Shown: positions 1 through 10,171, counted from the first letter of the stretch. The stretch is 64,000 nt of DNA from Ancylobacter lacus (GCF_018390635.1 NZ_JAHBGE010000008.1:1-64000); one strand, 5' to 3'. Numbers and translations: made by a program. The notes: generated from the letters alone by a model not told the origin.

Positions 1-45
1 GGAACGGTGGCCGGATAATGATTGGAATAGGTGGCCGGTTACGTC
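1..45. mobile_element. Probable end of an IS21-type insertion sequence
   Basis: The nine-base word GGTGGCCGG occurs at 6-14 and again at 30-38, 24 bases apart, in a short stretch unlike the flanking alkB code. Repeated GGCCACC words at the tips are typical of IS21-family (istA/istB) elements in rhizobial genomes. The alkB reading stops resembling its family at about base 46, so the element's tip probably lies within a few bases of that point. The rest of the element would lie left of the window. The family assignment is from memory of such ends, and no transposase is visible here. Confidence 0.45.
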
Positions 46-531
46 GGAATCCGCAGGGTCGCTGCGGCTGGAGCCGCCGATGCGGAACACCGCGGTGTCG
101 CCGAGCGAGAGCGACAGGACCGGCGCGCCGAATTCCAGCTCGTCACGGTCCTGGTGCAGCCCCATGCGGGCTCCTTCGCCATACCAGTTGATGAGACAGG
201 CTTCGGGCGGTGGCGAGGCGGGCGCGAGGCGGCGCCAGCTGTCGAGCAGAACCTCGGGCATGGCCGGCCAGCGCCGCCCGGTCTCGGGATGGTGCGGCTG
301 GTAGCGATAGCCTGTCACATCCGACACCCAGCCCAGCGGACCGCAATTCGACATCCGCACCGAGAAGGGCTTGCCGGTGCGCGGCATGCGCGGCGTGAAG
401 AGCGGCGCCTCGGCGAGAACGCCGCGCAATTCGGCGACGAGCGCCTCCTGCGCCTCGCGATCCAGCCAGCCCGGCCACCACAGGCAGTCCGGCGCGATGG
501 CGACCGGAGCGGGGCCGGCGGCGCCGCTCAC
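46..531 (-). pseudogene. alkB: AlkB-type DNA dealkylation dioxygenase, truncated by insertion
   Basis: AlkB is a 2-oxoglutarate/Fe(II) dioxygenase that removes methyl groups from 1-methyladenine and 3-methylcytosine in DNA. The GTG start at 531 overlaps the coaA stop as GTGA, so the two are probably co-translated. The conserved middle of the family is present: LINWYGEGARMGLHQDRDE at about residues 113-131, with the iron ligands H126 and D128, followed by a FRIGG-type strand near 149-153. After about residue 162 the frame runs into IS-like sequence. The distal iron-binding histidine and the two 2-oxoglutarate arginines, normally near residues 190-210, are therefore missing. Intact family members are about 200-216 residues long. 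The gene is most likely non-functional. Confidence 0.8.
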
Positions 532-1487
532 AGCTTGCGCAGCGCGACCGCCTCGACCTGGTGGTCGCCGCCCTTGCGCAGGATGAGGTCGGCGCGCTGC
601 CGGGTGGGCAGGATGTTCTCGCGCAGGTTCACCAGATTGATCGTCCGCCAGATCGAGCGGGCAATGCTGTCCGCCTCCTCGGCGGAAATGCCGGCGTAGC
701 GGTGGAAATAGGCCGCCGGGTCGCGGAAGGCCGTCTCCCGCAGCCGCATGAAGCGCTCGACATACCAGCGCTCCAGGATGCTCTCGTCGGCGTCGATATA
801 GACCTTGAAATCGAAGAAGTCGGATACGAAGGGAATGCCCTTGCCGTCCTTCGGAGGACGACTGGTCTGCAGCACGTTGAGCCCTTCGACGATCAGTATA
901 TCGGGCTGATCGACCTCCACGGTCTCGTTCGGCATGACGTCATAGTCGAAATGCGAATAGACCGGCGCCCGCGCCGGGCGCTTGCCCGCCTTTACGTCGG
1001 TGAGGAAGTGGAGCAGCGCCGGTAGGTCGTAGCTCTCGGGAAAGCCCTTACGCTGCATCAGCTCCTCGCGCTGGAGCACGGCGTTGGGCAGCAGGAAGCC
1101 GTCCGTCGTCACCAGCGCCACCTTCGGGGTGTTCGCCCAGCGCGCGAGCAGCGCCTGAAGCACGCGGGCGGTGGTCGACTTGCCGACCGCCACGGAGCCC
1201 GCCACGCCGATGATGTAGGGCTTCTTGCCGCCTTCCTCCGGGCCGAGGAATTTCTGCATCGATCGGAACAGCTTCTGCGTCGCTCCGACATACATGGAGA
1301 GCAGGCGCGACAGCGGCAGATAGATCTGCTCGATCTCCGCCGCCGAAAGCCGGTCGTTCAGCCCCTGCAGCCGGGCGATCTCCTCGGCCTTCAGCGGCTG
1401 GGGCGTGTCGTCACGCAACGTCGCCCATTCCGCCCGGGTGAAATGGCGAAAGGGCGAGAGAGCCCCATTGTCGACCCGTGCTTCCAT
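528..1487 (-). CDS. coaA: Type I pantothenate kinase
   Basis: This enzyme phosphorylates pantothenate, the first and rate-controlling step of coenzyme A synthesis, in the cytoplasm. The 319-residue product has the family's length. It carries the P-loop [12 protein letters not shown] near residues 94-105, then a TTDGFL loop, KKGFPESYD-like and YSHFDYD substrate segments, and [12 protein letters not shown] chose the ATG at 1487 because GAGGAA sits eight bases before it and it matches the E. coli protein start; an upstream in-frame ATG at 1553 has no such support. The stop overlaps the GTG of the broken alkB. The gene follows the histidine genes on the same strand, 99 bases after hisE. CoaA is usually feedback-inhibited by CoA, but no regulatory site is visible. 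Confidence 0.95.
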   Translation of the reverse strand: MEARVDNGALSPFRHFTRAEWATLRDDTPQPLKAEEIARLQGLNDRLSAAEIEQIYLPLSRLLSMYVGATQKLFRSMQKFLGPEEGGKKPYIIGVAGSVAVGKSTTARVLQALLARWANTPKVALVTTDGFLLPNAVLQREELMQRKGFPESYDLPALLHFLTDVKAGKRPARAPVYSHFDYDVMPNETVEVDQPDILIVEGLNVLQTSRPPKDGKGIPFVSDFFDFKVYIDADESILERWYVERFMRLRETAFRDPAAYFHRYAGISAEEADSIARSIWRTINLVNLRENILPTRQRADLILRKGGDHQVEAVALRKL

Positions 1488-1586
1488 CGGCGTATTCCTC
1501 GACCCCGTCTCGCCCAGGCATTTCTCGCCAAGCGTTGGTCGACCGTATACCACGACGGCCCCGCCCGAATCACGCCGAAAAGTCGG

Positions 1587-1937
1587 CTAAACGCCTTTGC
1601 GTCCGGCCTTCTCTTCGAGACCGGACTGCGCGGTGCGCCGCCCGAGCTCGGCATACACCGCGTCCAGCGGAATATCGCGGACATGGAGCAGCACGGCGAG
1701 ATGGTAGAGGAGATCGGCGGCCTCGGAAACCACGGCTTTCGAATCACCCGCCACCGCTGCGAGCGCCGTCTCGATCGCCTCTTCGCCAAGCTTCTGGGCG
1801 CATTTCGCCACCCCTTTGCCGAGCAGGGCGCGGGTGTAAGAGGGCTTGTCGCCCGCCTCGCCGCCACGGGCGCGCTGGTCGACAAGGGCGACGAGCTCCT
1901 CGAGGCTGAGCCGGGCCGGCGCGGGATCGACAGTCAT
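1587..1937 (-). CDS. hisE: Phosphoribosyl-ATP pyrophosphatase
   Basis: HisE hydrolyses phosphoribosyl-ATP to phosphoribosyl-AMP and pyrophosphate, the second step of histidine synthesis. The 116-residue protein is an all-alpha MazG-like enzyme. The metal-binding GEEAIET segment near residues 51-57 and the [10 protein letters not shown] helix near 71-80 are both present. It is a stand-alone HisE, as is usual in Hyphomicrobiales, not a HisIE fusion; hisI is not in this window. The ATG at 1937 shares the ATGA overlap with the hisF stop, so it is translationally coupled to hisF. Confidence 0.93.
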   Translation of the reverse strand: MTVDPAPARLSLEELVALVDQRARGGEAGDKPSYTRALLGKGVAKCAQKLGEEAIETALAAVAGDSKAVVSEAADLLYHLAVLLHVRDIPLDAVYAELGRRTAQSGLEEKAGRKGV

Positions 1938-2722
1938 GGCCGGGCTCCGGGTGTCGCGCGCACCGGCAGGCCGGCGGCGGCAAGGCGCTGCTTGGCGGCG
2001 CCGATGGTGAAGGTTCCGAAATGGAAGATCGAGGCCGCCAGCACCGCGGACGCGCCACCCTCGCGGATGCCGTCCACCAGATGGTCGAGCGTCCCGACCC
2101 CGCCCGAGGCGATGACCGGCACCGGCACCGCGTCGGAGATCGCCCGCGTGAGGGCGAGATCGAAGCCGCGCCCGGTGCCGTCGCGGTCCATGGAGGTCAG
2201 GAGAAGCTCGCCCGCCCCCAGCGCCACCACCTCGCGGGCATAGTCGACGGCGTCGATGCCGGTGCGGTTGCGCCCGCCATGGGTGAAGATTTCCCAGCGC
2301 GGCGGCTCGCCCTCGGCAGAGACCTGCTTGGCGTCGATGGCGACGACGATGCACTGTTCGCCGAACTTTTCCGCCGCCTCCCGCACGAATTCACGCCGCG
2401 ACACCGCCGCGGTGTTGATCGACACCTTGTCGGCCCCGGCATTGAGCAGCGCGCGGATGTCCTCGACCTTGCGCACGCCGCCGCCGACGGTGAGCGGCAT
2501 GAAGCACTGCTCGGCGGTGCGGCTGACGACGTCGATCAGCGTGCCGCGCGCCTCGTGGCTGGCGGTGATGTCGAGGAAGCACAGCTCGTCGGCGCCCGCC
2601 GCGTCATAGGCGCGGGCGGCCTCAACGGGATCGCCGGCATCGCGCAGATCGACGAACTGGACGCCCTTGACCACCCGGCCGTCCTTGACGTCAAGGCAGG
2701 GAATGACGCGCACCTTCAGCAT
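1934..2722 (-). CDS. hisF: Imidazole glycerol phosphate synthase, cyclase subunit
   Basis: HisF is the (beta-alpha)8 cyclase subunit. It uses ammonia delivered by HisH to convert PRFAR into imidazole glycerol phosphate and AICAR. The catalytic aspartates are visible in VIPCLDV (about residue 11) and in VVAIDAK (about residue 130). Phosphate-binding glycine loops ([14 protein letters not shown]) are in place. I chose the ATG at 2722 ([11 protein letters not shown]), which matches the family N-terminus and follows a GCGAGG ribosome site. An in-frame GTG at 2737 overlaps the hisA stop and would add five residues. It is part of the hisB-(DUF2628)-hisH-hisA-hisF-hisE run. Confidence 0.94.
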   Translation of the reverse strand: MLKVRVIPCLDVKDGRVVKGVQFVDLRDAGDPVEAARAYDAAGADELCFLDITASHEARGTLIDVVSRTAEQCFMPLTVGGGVRKVEDIRALLNAGADKVSINTAAVSRREFVREAAEKFGEQCIVVAIDAKQVSAEGEPPRWEIFTHGGRNRTGIDAVDYAREVVALGAGELLLTSMDRDGTGRGFDLALTRAISDAVPVPVIASGGVGTLDHLVDGIREGGASAVLAASIFHFGTFTIGAAKQRLAAAGLPVRATPGARP

Positions 2723-2733
2723 CGACGCCTCGC

Positions 2734-3468
2734 TCACAACGGCAGCCCCGCCAGCACCGACAGCGCCTCACGCGGATCGATGCGCCCATCATAGAGCGCG
2801 CGCCCGGTGATGGCGCCCTCCAGCCGCAGCGCCCGCGGCTCGGTCAGCGCCCGGACGTCGTCGAGCGAGGCAAGCCCGCCCGACGCGATGACGGGGATCG
2901 ACACCGCCTCGGCCAACGCGATGGTCGCGTCGAGATTGAGGCCCTTCAGCAGCCCGTCGCGGGCGATGTCGGTGTAGATGATCGCGGCGACCCCGGCATC
3001 CTCGAAGCGGCGGGCAAGCTCCAGCGCCGAGAGCTCGGAGGTCTCCGCCCAGCCCTCCACGGCGACCCAGCCGTCCTTGGCGTCGAGGCCGACCGCGACA
3101 CGCCCGGGAAAGCGGCGGGCGGCCTCCCGCACGAAGCCGGGATCGCGGACCGCCGCCGTGCCGAGGATCACGCGGGTGACACCCTTGCCCAGCCAGCCCT
3201 CGATGGTTGCCATGTCGCGGATGCCACCGCCGAGCTGCACCGGCATCGCCACCGATTCGAGAATGCGGTCGACCGCGAAGGCGTTGACGGGCTTGCCGGC
3301 GAAAGCCCCGTCGAGATCGACGATGTGCAGGTAGCGGAAGCCCTGCGCCTCGAACATCGCCGCCTGCTGGGCAGGGTCATGGTTGAAGACGGTCGCCCGG
3401 TTCATGTCGCCCTGCTGCAGGCGCACGCACAGGCCGTCCTTGAGGTCGATGGCGGGAAAGAGGATCAC
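2734..3468 (-). CDS. hisA: ProFAR isomerase (phosphoribosylformimino-AICAR-P isomerase)
   Basis: HisA catalyses the Amadori rearrangement of ProFAR to PRFAR, the fourth step of histidine synthesis. It is a (beta-alpha)8 barrel related to HisF. The acid/base pair is visible as D8 in LFPAIDLK and the aspartate of VGLDAKDG near residue 127. VQLGGGIRD and VIASGGL are the phosphate-binding loops. I place the start at the GTG at 3468, which overlaps the hisH stop as GTGA and gives the usual [10 protein letters not shown] beginning. Another GTG nine bases upstream (3477) is possible. The product is 244 residues, normal for the family. Confidence 0.94.
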   Translation of the reverse strand: MILFPAIDLKDGLCVRLQQGDMNRATVFNHDPAQQAAMFEAQGFRYLHIVDLDGAFAGKPVNAFAVDRILESVAMPVQLGGGIRDMATIEGWLGKGVTRVILGTAAVRDPGFVREAARRFPGRVAVGLDAKDGWVAVEGWAETSELSALELARRFEDAGVAAIIYTDIARDGLLKGLNLDATIALAEAVSIPVIASGGLASLDDVRALTEPRALRLEGAITGRALYDGRIDPREALSVLAGLPL

Positions 3469-4115
3469 GGCGTCCACGCGAGGAAGTTGGCGAGAAGGGC
3501 GAGGCCGAGGCGCTGGCTCTTCTCCGGATGAAACTGGGTACCTGCGACATTGCCGCGGGCCACGACGGCGGTGACCGGCTGCCCGTAATCGCTGACGGCG
3601 ACCACGTCCTCCTCGTTCCGCGCGGCAAGGTGATAGGAATGCACGAAATAGGCGTCGAGCCCGTCCGGCCCGGTGGCGATGCCGGCGAGCAGCGGGTGCT
3701 CGCGGCGCAGCGTCAGCGAATTCCAGCCCATATGGGGAATCTTCAGCGCGGGATCGGCGGGCGCCAGCTTCACGACATCGCCGGCGATCCAGCCGAGCCC
3801 CCGGGTGACGCCGTGCTCGAGACCGCGCTCGGCCATGAGCTGGAGCCCGACGCAGATGCCGAGGAAGGGACGCTGCTTTTCCCGCACCACCTCGGCCAGC
3901 GCCTCGACCATGCCGGGCACGGCGTCGAGCCCGCGGCGGCAGTCGGCATAGGCCCCGACGCCGGGCAGCACCACCCGGTCGGCCTGCCGTACCACGGCGG
4001 GATCGTCCGTCACCACCACGCTGGCGCCGCCGCCTCCCTCGCGGGCGGCGCGCTCCAGCGCCTTGCCGGCCGAATGCAGATTACCCGAGCCATAATCGAT
4101 CAGAACGACGTTCAT
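3465..4115 (-). CDS. hisH: Imidazole glycerol phosphate synthase, glutaminase subunit
   Basis: HisH is the class I glutamine amidotransferase partner of HisF. It releases ammonia from glutamine and channels it into the HisF barrel. The triad is present: the nucleophile C88 in [11 protein letters not shown], and H196 and E198 in QFHPEKSQ. The 216-residue length is typical. Its ATG overlaps the stop of the upstream DUF2628 gene as ATGA, and its stop overlaps the hisA GTG. HisH is therefore coupled on both sides. Confidence 0.95.
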   Translation of the reverse strand: MNVVLIDYGSGNLHSAGKALERAAREGGGGASVVVTDDPAVVRQADRVVLPGVGAYADCRRGLDAVPGMVEALAEVVREKQRPFLGICVGLQLMAERGLEHGVTRGLGWIAGDVVKLAPADPALKIPHMGWNSLTLRREHPLLAGIATGPDGLDAYFVHSYHLAARNEEDVVAVSDYGQPVTAVVARGNVAGTQFHPEKSQRLGLALLANFLAWTP

Positions 4116-4618
4116 CGCCGGTCAGCCTCCGGGAACAGCCCGAGCACGGGCACGAGAGCGGCCCGGCCATGGGCCGGCGCGACGAAGGGCGCCGCCGGCC
4201 GCGTCCCGGTGGCCGGGACCGGGACGAGCCCGCCTGCCAGCGCGCCTTCGAGGAAGCGCCGCTCGGCGGCCGCAAGCGCGGGCGCGACCACGGCGCCGAC
4301 CTCCTCATAGCCGAGCCGTTCCAGCTTCAGCCGCCGCAGGTCCGCCAGCAGCAGGCCGGCCAGCAGATTGGGGATGAGGTGCAGCAGCACCGCCGCCATT
4401 CCATCCAGGAACATCGGCACCACGACGGCGAGCGCGGCCTCGGCCACGGCATAGCCGAGCAGGCCGAGCCAGAGCCGGTGCCACAGCAGGACGAGCGGCG
4501 AGAAGAAGAACGCGCTCCAGGCAAAACCCTCGCGCACAAAGACCACGCGGTCCGACCAGCTTGCCAGAGCCCGCGCCGGCTTCTCATCCTCGGGCTGGAA
4601 GACCGTCCAGACCGCCAT
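4112..4618 (-). CDS. DUF2628-type small membrane protein in the his operon
   Basis: The function is unknown. This 168-residue protein has a short polar N-terminus, then hydrophobic segments at about residues 33-60 and 68-95 that probably span the inner membrane, and a cytoplasmic alanine-rich tail. The sequence fits DUF2628, a family found between hisB and hisH in many Hyphomicrobiales. The start at 4618 has GGAAGG just upstream. Its stop overlaps the hisH start as ATGA, so it is co-translated with a histidine enzyme. Nothing in the sequence suggests a catalytic role in histidine synthesis. A membrane-associated helper or a bystander held by operon structure are both possible. Confidence 0.75.
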   Translation of the reverse strand: MAVWTVFQPEDEKPARALASWSDRVVFVREGFAWSAFFFSPLVLLWHRLWLGLLGYAVAEAALAVVVPMFLDGMAAVLLHLIPNLLAGLLLADLRRLKLERLGYEEVGAVVAPALAAAERRFLEGALAGGLVPVPATGTRPAAPFVAPAHGRAALVPVLGLFPEADRR

Positions 4619-4648
4619 ATGCCTTCCTTTCCGTCCCGAGCCCCCGGC

Positions 4649-5242
4649 TCAGGCGCCGAGGCTGCCCTTGGTCGAGGGAATCTCGCCCGCCGCGGCGGGG
4701 TCGACCGCCACCGCCGCCCGCAGCGCCCGCGCCAGCCCCTTGAAGCAGCTTTCCGCAATGTGGTGGGCGTTGAGCCCGTACAGGGTTTCGACGTGGAGGG
4801 TTACGCCGGCATTGATCGCGAAGGCCTGAAAGAACTCCCGCACCAGCTCGGTGTCGAATTCGCCGATCTTGGGCGCCGGGAACTCCACCTTGAAGACAAG
4901 GAAGGGGCGGCCGGAAATGTCCAGCGCCACCCGGGTCAGCGTCTCGTCCATCGGCAGGTGCAGGCTGGCATAGCGGGTGATGCCGCGCATGTCGCCCAGC
5001 GCCGTCTTCACCGCCTGGCCGAGCACGATGCCGACATCCTCCACCGTATGGTGGAAGTCGATGTGCAGGTCACCTTTCGCTTCGACCTCCAGGTCGATGC
5101 GGGCGTGGCGCGCCAGCAGGTCGAGCATATGGTCGAAGAAGCCGACGCCCGTCGCGATCTTCCCCGTGCCGGTACCGTCGAGGTCGAGGGACAGGCTGAT
5201 CTCGGTTTCTTTGGTGCCGCGGGTGAGGCTGGCCTTGCGCAT
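4649..5242 (-). CDS. hisB: Imidazoleglycerol-phosphate dehydratase
   Basis: HisB dehydrates imidazole glycerol phosphate to imidazole acetol phosphate. This is the single-function form (197 residues), without the histidinol-phosphatase domain of E. coli HisB. The manganese-binding histidine motifs are visible: DFHHTVED in the first half and [12 protein letters not shown] in the second, together with MDETL. I chose the ATG at 5242 ([15 protein letters not shown]), which matches other short HisB proteins; a longer upstream frame lacks family similarity. It is the first gene of the leftward histidine run and probably carries the operon promoter in the 177 bases before the divergent gene at 5420. 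Confidence 0.95.
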   Translation of the reverse strand: MRKASLTRGTKETEISLSLDLDGTGTGKIATGVGFFDHMLDLLARHARIDLEVEAKGDLHIDFHHTVEDVGIVLGQAVKTALGDMRGITRYASLHLPMDETLTRVALDISGRPFLVFKVEFPAPKIGEFDTELVREFFQAFAINAGVTLHVETLYGLNAHHIAESCFKGLARALRAAVAVDPAAAGEIPSTKGSLGA

Positions 5243-5419
5243 GCTGAAGCTCCGGAAGTGGCGGCGTCTTAGCAGCTTAGACGTAGCGGCGCCATATCCG
5301 CGCTGCGGCGGCCGGAGCGCCTGCCCATGCGGCATTGCGGAATCGAATCCACTCGCCGCTGCAGCCAAAACGTCGTTTAAGTCTTATTCCAAGAAACTAA
5401 TCCGCATGACACCAAGGGC

Positions 5420-6775
5420 ATGGCGATGGAATCCACGCCACGGCAGGCACTGAGGCACACCGAACTCACGGACGCGCCGCGCGGGCCGGTCTTCGTGCAT
5501 TCGAGCTTTCGGACCGCCAGCACCTGGGTGTGGAGCAAGTTCCGCGGCGATCCACGCTGCCTCGCCTATTGCGAAATCTTCCACGAGCAGCTCGCGAGCT
5601 GTACCGGCCCGCAGATCGCCGCTCTCCACGATGGCGGCTGGAATTCGCATCACCCGTCGGCAGCACCCTATTTCCTCGAATTCCTGCCGCTGCTGGAGCC
5701 GGAGGGGGGCGTGAAGCTCTATGGCCCGGAGATGGCATTCGAGCGGTTCCTGCCCGCGGGCGGGGTGGCCGGCACGCTGAGCAACGCCGAGGTGGCCTAT
5801 GTGCGTGCCCTCATCGACCATGCCGAAGGCTGCGGGCGCATCCCCATCCTCACCGACACCCGTACGCTGGGCCGGGCAGGCGCGCTGAAGCAGGCCTTCG
5901 GCGGCACCAGCGTCGTGATCTACCGCAACATCTTCCACCAATGGGGTTCCTATTCCGCGCAGGCAGCCGGCGGGAACGGCTATTTCCTCGAAACGGTGAA
6001 CGCCACGCTGCGGGCCTGCCGCCACGACCCCTTCATCCGTCAGGTCGACGACTTCTTCCACGACCGCACCACGAGCGAGGAGGACGAGCGCAGCTTCCTC
6101 GCCTTCGCGGCGCTGCACCTCTATCTCTACGCGCTTGCGCTGCCCTCGGCCGACCTGGTGCTGGACGTGAACCGGCTCGCCCGTGACCCGGGCGCGGCCG
6201 AGGATGCCCGGCAGCGACTGAAGGACCTGACCGGCCTCCCGCTCGATTTCTCCGACTGCCGCCTTGCCTTCGAAGGCTCGTTGTTCGCCACCCGCTCCCC
6301 GGTGGCGTTCCGCGACACCGTGCAGCAATTCGTCAAGCTCATCGGCGCCCATGTCGCGGATATCCGGGTGCTGGCGCAGGTGGAACGCATGCGTGACGAG
6401 ATGCTGGAGGAGTGGGAGCGCTGCGAATTCTACGCCGCCCGAACCCGCGGGCTGCTGTCCGGACGCGCGGCCCGGCTCGCGGCCGAGCGCGATCGGCGGC
6501 AGGCTGACATCGACACCCTTCATGCGGACATCGACATCCTTCACGCCGAGCAGAAGGTGGTGCGGAGCGAAAACGAGGCGCTGCGCCAGAATCTGTGCGA
6601 GACCCAGCACGAACTCGGTGCGGCCCGCGACGCGCTGGACGGCGAACGCCGCCGGCGCGCCGGCGTGGAGGCGGAGATGGAGCGGCTGCGTGACCAGGCC
6701 GGCGCCCTCGGCCGCCGCAACGCCAAGCTCGAGCGTCGCGGCCTCAACGGGCTGAAGCGGCTCTGGCGGCACTGA
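5420..6775 (+). CDS. Sulfotransferase-like protein with C-terminal coiled coil
   Basis: I do not recognise a named gene. The N-terminal part begins with a strand and a loop [10 protein letters not shown] at about residues 27-36, which resembles the 5'-phosphosulfate-binding loop of PAPS-dependent sulfotransferases. The following alternating strands and helices to about residue 330 fit a P-loop sulfotransferase-like fold. From about 345 to 440 the sequence is rich in E, R, L, A and D with heptad spacing and predicts a long coiled coil. The end is basic. There is no signal peptide. AAGGG precedes a second ATG at 5426, which may be the real start. It is a single gene between hisB (divergent) and hslV, and an acceptor substrate cannot be inferred. 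Confidence 0.6.
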   Translation: MAMESTPRQALRHTELTDAPRGPVFVHSSFRTASTWVWSKFRGDPRCLAYCEIFHEQLASCTGPQIAALHDGGWNSHHPSAAPYFLEFLPLLEPEGGVKLYGPEMAFERFLPAGGVAGTLSNAEVAYVRALIDHAEGCGRIPILTDTRTLGRAGALKQAFGGTSVVIYRNIFHQWGSYSAQAAGGNGYFLETVNATLRACRHDPFIRQVDDFFHDRTTSEEDERSFLAFAALHLYLYALALPSADLVLDVNRLARDPGAAEDARQRLKDLTGLPLDFSDCRLAFEGSLFATRSPVAFRDTVQQFVKLIGAHVADIRVLAQVERMRDEMLEEWERCEFYAARTRGLLSGRAARLAAERDRRQADIDTLHADIDILHAEQKVVRSENEALRQNLCETQHELGAARDALDGERRRRAGVEAEMERLRDQAGALGRRNAKLERRGLNGLKRLWRH

Positions 6776-6845
6776 GCGCGGGTGCATCGCCGGCTTGCGA
6801 TCGGCGCTTTCGGGTTTAAGTAAGCTCCGCCCGACGGAGTCCTTC

Positions 6846-7394
6846 ATGAAGCACGCCCCCGAAACGATCTACGGCACCACCATCGTCTCCGTCCGCACCG
6901 GCGGCACCGTCGCCATTGGCGGCGATGGCCAGGTGACGCTCGGCAACACCGTGATGAAGGCCAATGCGCGCAAGGTGCGCCGGCTCGGCCGCGGCGACGT
7001 GATCGGCGGCTTCGCCGGCGCCACCGCCGACGCCTTCACCCTGTTCGAACGGCTGGAAGCCAAGCTCGAGCAGTATCCCGGCCAGCTCCAGCGCGCGGCG
7101 GTGGAACTGGCCAAGGACTGGCGCACCGACCGCTACCTGCGCCGGCTGGAGGCGATGATGATCGTCGCCGATGCCCGCATCACCCTGGTGCTCACCGGCA
7201 CGGGTGATGTTCTGGAGCCCGAGGGCGGCATCGCGGCCATCGGCTCCGGCGGCGGCTTCGCCCTTGCCGCGGCCCGCGCGCTGGCCGACAGCGGGCAGTC
7301 CCCGGAAGCGATCGTCCGCAAGAGCCTCGGCATCGCCGCCGACATCTGCATCTACACCAACGCCAATATCGTGGTGGAGACGATCGAGGGATGA
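6846..7394 (+). CDS. hslV: ATP-dependent protease subunit HslV
   Basis: HslV (ClpQ) is the proteasome-beta-like peptidase that forms a double hexamer capped by the HslU ATPase and degrades misfolded proteins in the cytoplasm. The propeptide is ten residues long. The mature protein should begin at the catalytic T11 of GTTIVSVR, and the family segments GDGQVTLG and GFAGATADA follow. I chose the ATG at 6846, giving 182 residues; upstream in-frame codons are not conserved. A CTTGCG/TTTAAG pair at 6794-6820 could be a heat-shock promoter, but this is weak. The stop overlaps the start of the next gene as ATGA. Confidence 0.95.
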   Translation: MKHAPETIYGTTIVSVRTGGTVAIGGDGQVTLGNTVMKANARKVRRLGRGDVIGGFAGATADAFTLFERLEAKLEQYPGQLQRAAVELAKDWRTDRYLRRLEAMMIVADARITLVLTGTGDVLEPEGGIAAIGSGGGFALAAARALADSGQSPEAIVRKSLGIAADICIYTNANIVVETIEG

Positions 7395-8449
7395 TCGGCG
7401 AACGCACCGTTTCCGTGGCGGTCGAACGCGGGATCATCACCGCCGGGCAGCTCGACCAGCTCCGGGCGCTGGAATCCGAACTCGGCGCAGCGGCGACCGA
7501 GCCCGGCGCGCCGGTGTCGCATGAGGATGAGCGGCTGCGCTTCGTCAGCGGCTTCGGCGACATCTTCGTTACCATCGGCCTTGCCCTGTTCCTGACCGCG
7601 GTCGCCTATTTCGCCGAAGACCGCTTCGGCGGCGCCGGCCGGTGGGTGGCTCTTGTCGCGGCGTGCTGGCTGCTGGCGGAATACTTCACCCGGCGGCGCC
7701 GCATGGCGCTTCCCAGCCTCGTGCTGCTCGTCGTCTTCGCCGGCTCGGTAATGGCGGCCGCGACGCTGCTGTTCGGGGGGCGGGTGTTCGGGTTGGGGCC
7801 GTGGGCGCCGGATCTGGCGGATGGCTCCAGCGCGCTGCCGCTGTTCGGTGCCGGGCTGGTCACGCTTGGCGCCACGTTCCTGCATTACCTGCGCTTCCGC
7901 CTGCCGATCACCGTGGCGGCGGGAACGGCGGCGCTGGTCGCCAGCGTGCTCGGTCTTGCCGCCACGCTGGCGCCGGGCCTGCTGGCGACGGCGCTCCAGC
8001 CGCTTCTTGTCGCCTGCGGCCTCGGCGTGTTCGCACTCGCCATGTGGTTCGACATGAGCGACCCGCAGCGCCGCACCCGCCGGGCCGACATCGCCTTCTG
8101 GCTGCATCTGCTGGCCGCCCCGCTCATCGTCCATCCCCTGTTCGAGGGGCTGGCGGGCGGCGGCCGCGGCGCCATCGCCGCCCTGCCGGTGCTGCTGACC
8201 TTCGTTGTCCTGGGTGGGGTGGCGGTGCTGATCGACCGCCGGGCGCTGCTGGTGTCGGGCCTCGCCTATGCCGGCTATGCCTTCGCCGCGCTGGTGCAGG
8301 ACAGCGGGCTGTACGGCCTCGAGACGCCGCTGACGCTGCTCGTGCTCGGCGCCTTCGTCCTGCTGCTCAGCGCCGCCTGGCACCCGCTGCGCCGCGTCAT
8401 CCTCTCCCTTCTGCCGGCCGAGCTTGCGCGCCGGCTGCCCCAGCCCTGA
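7391..8449 (+). CDS. Multi-spanning membrane protein inside the hslVU operon
   Basis: No function is known to me. The 352-residue product starts with a polar segment of about 50 residues and then has roughly ten hydrophobic helices up to residue 340. It resembles DUF2157/DUF4401-type integral membrane proteins in layout (a short cytoplasmic N-terminal helix pair followed by many spans), but I cannot confirm the family. Its ATG overlaps the hslV stop, and hslU starts 12 bases after its stop, so it is expressed with both protease subunits. In many bacteria hslV and hslU are adjacent or separated by an acetyltransferase gene. A membrane protein here invites the guess that it links the protease to membrane quality control, but that is inference. 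Confidence 0.7.
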   Translation: MIGERTVSVAVERGIITAGQLDQLRALESELGAAATEPGAPVSHEDERLRFVSGFGDIFVTIGLALFLTAVAYFAEDRFGGAGRWVALVAACWLLAEYFTRRRRMALPSLVLLVVFAGSVMAAATLLFGGRVFGLGPWAPDLADGSSALPLFGAGLVTLGATFLHYLRFRLPITVAAGTAALVASVLGLAATLAPGLLATALQPLLVACGLGVFALAMWFDMSDPQRRTRRADIAFWLHLLAAPLIVHPLFEGLAGGGRGAIAALPVLLTFVVLGGVAVLIDRRALLVSGLAYAGYAFAALVQDSGLYGLETPLTLLVLGAFVLLLSAAWHPLRRVILSLLPAELARRLPQP

Positions 8450-8461
8450 GTTGCCGACGTC

Positions 8462-9769
8462 ATGACCAACTTCTCCCCCCGCGAAATCGTCTCGGAGCTT
8501 GACCGCTACATCGTCGGCCAGAACAAGGCCAAGCGGGCGGTGGCCATCGCGCTGCGCAACCGCTGGCGCCGCCAGCAGCTCGAGGGCCACCTGCGCGAGG
8601 AGGTTCTGCCGAAGAACATCCTGATGATCGGGCCCACCGGGGTCGGCAAGACCGAGATTTCACGCCGCCTCGCCAAGCTGGCGGGAGCTCCCTTTCTCAA
8701 GGTCGAGGCGACCAAGTTCACCGAGGTCGGCTATGTCGGCCGTGACGTCGAGCAGATCGTGCGCGACCTCGTCGAGATCGGCATCGGGCTGGTGCGCGAG
8801 GCCCGGCGCAAGGATGTCGAGGCCAAGGCCCACCTCGCCGCCGAGGAGCGGGTGCTGACGGCTCTGGTCGGCGCCACCGCCTCGCCCGGTACCCGCGAGG
8901 CCTTCCGCCGGAAGCTGCGGGACGGGCTGCTCGACGACAAGGAAGTGGAGGTCGAGGTGACCTCCCCCGGACAGGGCATGCCGATGTTCGAGATTCCCGG
9001 CATGCCGGGCGCGCAGATGGGGGCCATCTCGCTCGGCGACATGCTGGGCAAGGCGCTGGGCGGGCGCACCAAGACGCGCCGCGTCACCGTGAAGGAAGCC
9101 CACCCGCTCCTCCTCTCGGAGGAAGCCGACAAGCTGATCGACCAGGACGCCATCGTCCAGGAAGCCATTCGCGCGGTGGAGGACAACGGCATCGTCTTCC
9201 TCGACGAGATCGACAAGATCGCGGGGCGGGAGGGCCGTTCCGGGGCCGATGTCTCGCGCGAAGGCGTGCAGCGCGACCTGCTGCCGCTGATCGAGGGCAC
9301 CACGGTCTCGACCAAGCACGGCCCGGTGAAGACCGACCACATCCTCTTCATCGCCTCCGGCGCCTTCCACGTCTCCAAGCCCTCCGACCTGCTGCCGGAG
9401 CTGCAGGGCCGGCTGCCCATCCGGGTCGAGCTGGAGGCGCTGAGCCGGGAGGATTTCAAGCGCATCCTGACGGAGACCGAAGCCAGCCTGGTCAAGCAGT
9501 CCATCGCGCTGATGGCCACGGAGGGCGTGACCCTCACCATTACCGACGACGCGGTGGAGGCGATTGCCGACGTCGCGGTGGAGGTGAACTCCACCGTCGA
9601 GAATATCGGCGCCCGCCGGCTGCAGACGGTGATCGAGCGGGTGCTCGACGAGCTTTCCTTCAGCGCGCCGGACCGGGCCGGCGAGGGCGTGACGGTGGAT
9701 GGCGCCTATGTCCGCGAGCGGGTCGCCGACCTCGCCCGTAATGCCGATCTCAGCCGCTACATCCTCTAG
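8462..9769 (+). CDS. hslU: ATP-dependent protease ATPase subunit HslU
   Basis: HslU (ClpY) is the AAA+ unfoldase ring that feeds substrates into HslV. The N-terminal [16 protein letters not shown] segment, Walker [10 protein letters not shown] near residues 57-65, the GYVGRDVE pore loop and Walker [13 protein letters not shown] are all present. A variable I-domain lies between about 110 and 240. The C-terminal end SRYIL is the conserved tail that docks into HslV. The 435-residue length is normal. It is the third gene of the hslV-membrane protein-hslU operon. Confidence 0.96.
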   Translation: MTNFSPREIVSELDRYIVGQNKAKRAVAIALRNRWRRQQLEGHLREEVLPKNILMIGPTGVGKTEISRRLAKLAGAPFLKVEATKFTEVGYVGRDVEQIVRDLVEIGIGLVREARRKDVEAKAHLAAEERVLTALVGATASPGTREAFRRKLRDGLLDDKEVEVEVTSPGQGMPMFEIPGMPGAQMGAISLGDMLGKALGGRTKTRRVTVKEAHPLLLSEEADKLIDQDAIVQEAIRAVEDNGIVFLDEIDKIAGREGRSGADVSREGVQRDLLPLIEGTTVSTKHGPVKTDHILFIASGAFHVSKPSDLLPELQGRLPIRVELEALSREDFKRILTETEASLVKQSIALMATEGVTLTITDDAVEAIADVAVEVNSTVENIGARRLQTVIERVLDELSFSAPDRAGEGVTVDGAYVRERVADLARNADLSRYIL

Positions 9770-9799
9770 CGCGCGGCGGAAACGGGGGAAGCGGGCGCC

Positions 9800-10171
9800 T
9801 CAATGCCCGCCGGGCCGGCTGAGGATCTTCAGCCGGCCGAGAAGCTCCGCCACCGCCTCGGGCGGCAGCGTCGCGATTTCACGGGCCAGGAGGTTGGCGA
9901 GCTCGGTCGCCTCCGGCGCCAGCCCGGCGGTATCGACCACCACCCGGGGGTCGGACATCTCCGCGAGCACGCGCAGCGATTCCGCTTCGTCCCAGATCAC
10001 GTTGAAATAGGCCATGATGCGCTGGAGCATCAGCCAGGTCGGCTGGCCGCGCTTGCCATGTTCGAGCGCGGAGAGATAGGCGGCCGAGACCCCGAGCTCT
10101 TCGGCCATCTGCTTGAGGGTGACGCCGCGCTCGGCCCTCAGCTCCCGCATGCGGCGGCCGAACGGCGTCAT
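9800..10171 (-). CDS. XRE-family helix-turn-helix regulator
   Basis: This is a 123-residue DNA-binding protein. The N-terminal Cro/C1-type helix-turn-helix covers about residues 3-55 (RRMRELRAERGVTLKQMAEE, then SAAYLSALEHGKRGQPT). The C-terminal half is helical and has no recognisable ligand domain. The ATG at 10171 overlaps the stop of the smr gene, so it is the last gene of the tim44-mltA-smr-xre set, an arrangement I recall from other Hyphomicrobiales. Its target genes cannot be told from the sequence. It ends 30 bases from the convergent hslU. Confidence 0.85.
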   Translation of the reverse strand: MTPFGRRMRELRAERGVTLKQMAEELGVSAAYLSALEHGKRGQPTWLMLQRIMAYFNVIWDEAESLRVLAEMSDPRVVVDTAGLAPEATELANLLAREIATLPPEAVAELLGRLKILSRPGGH

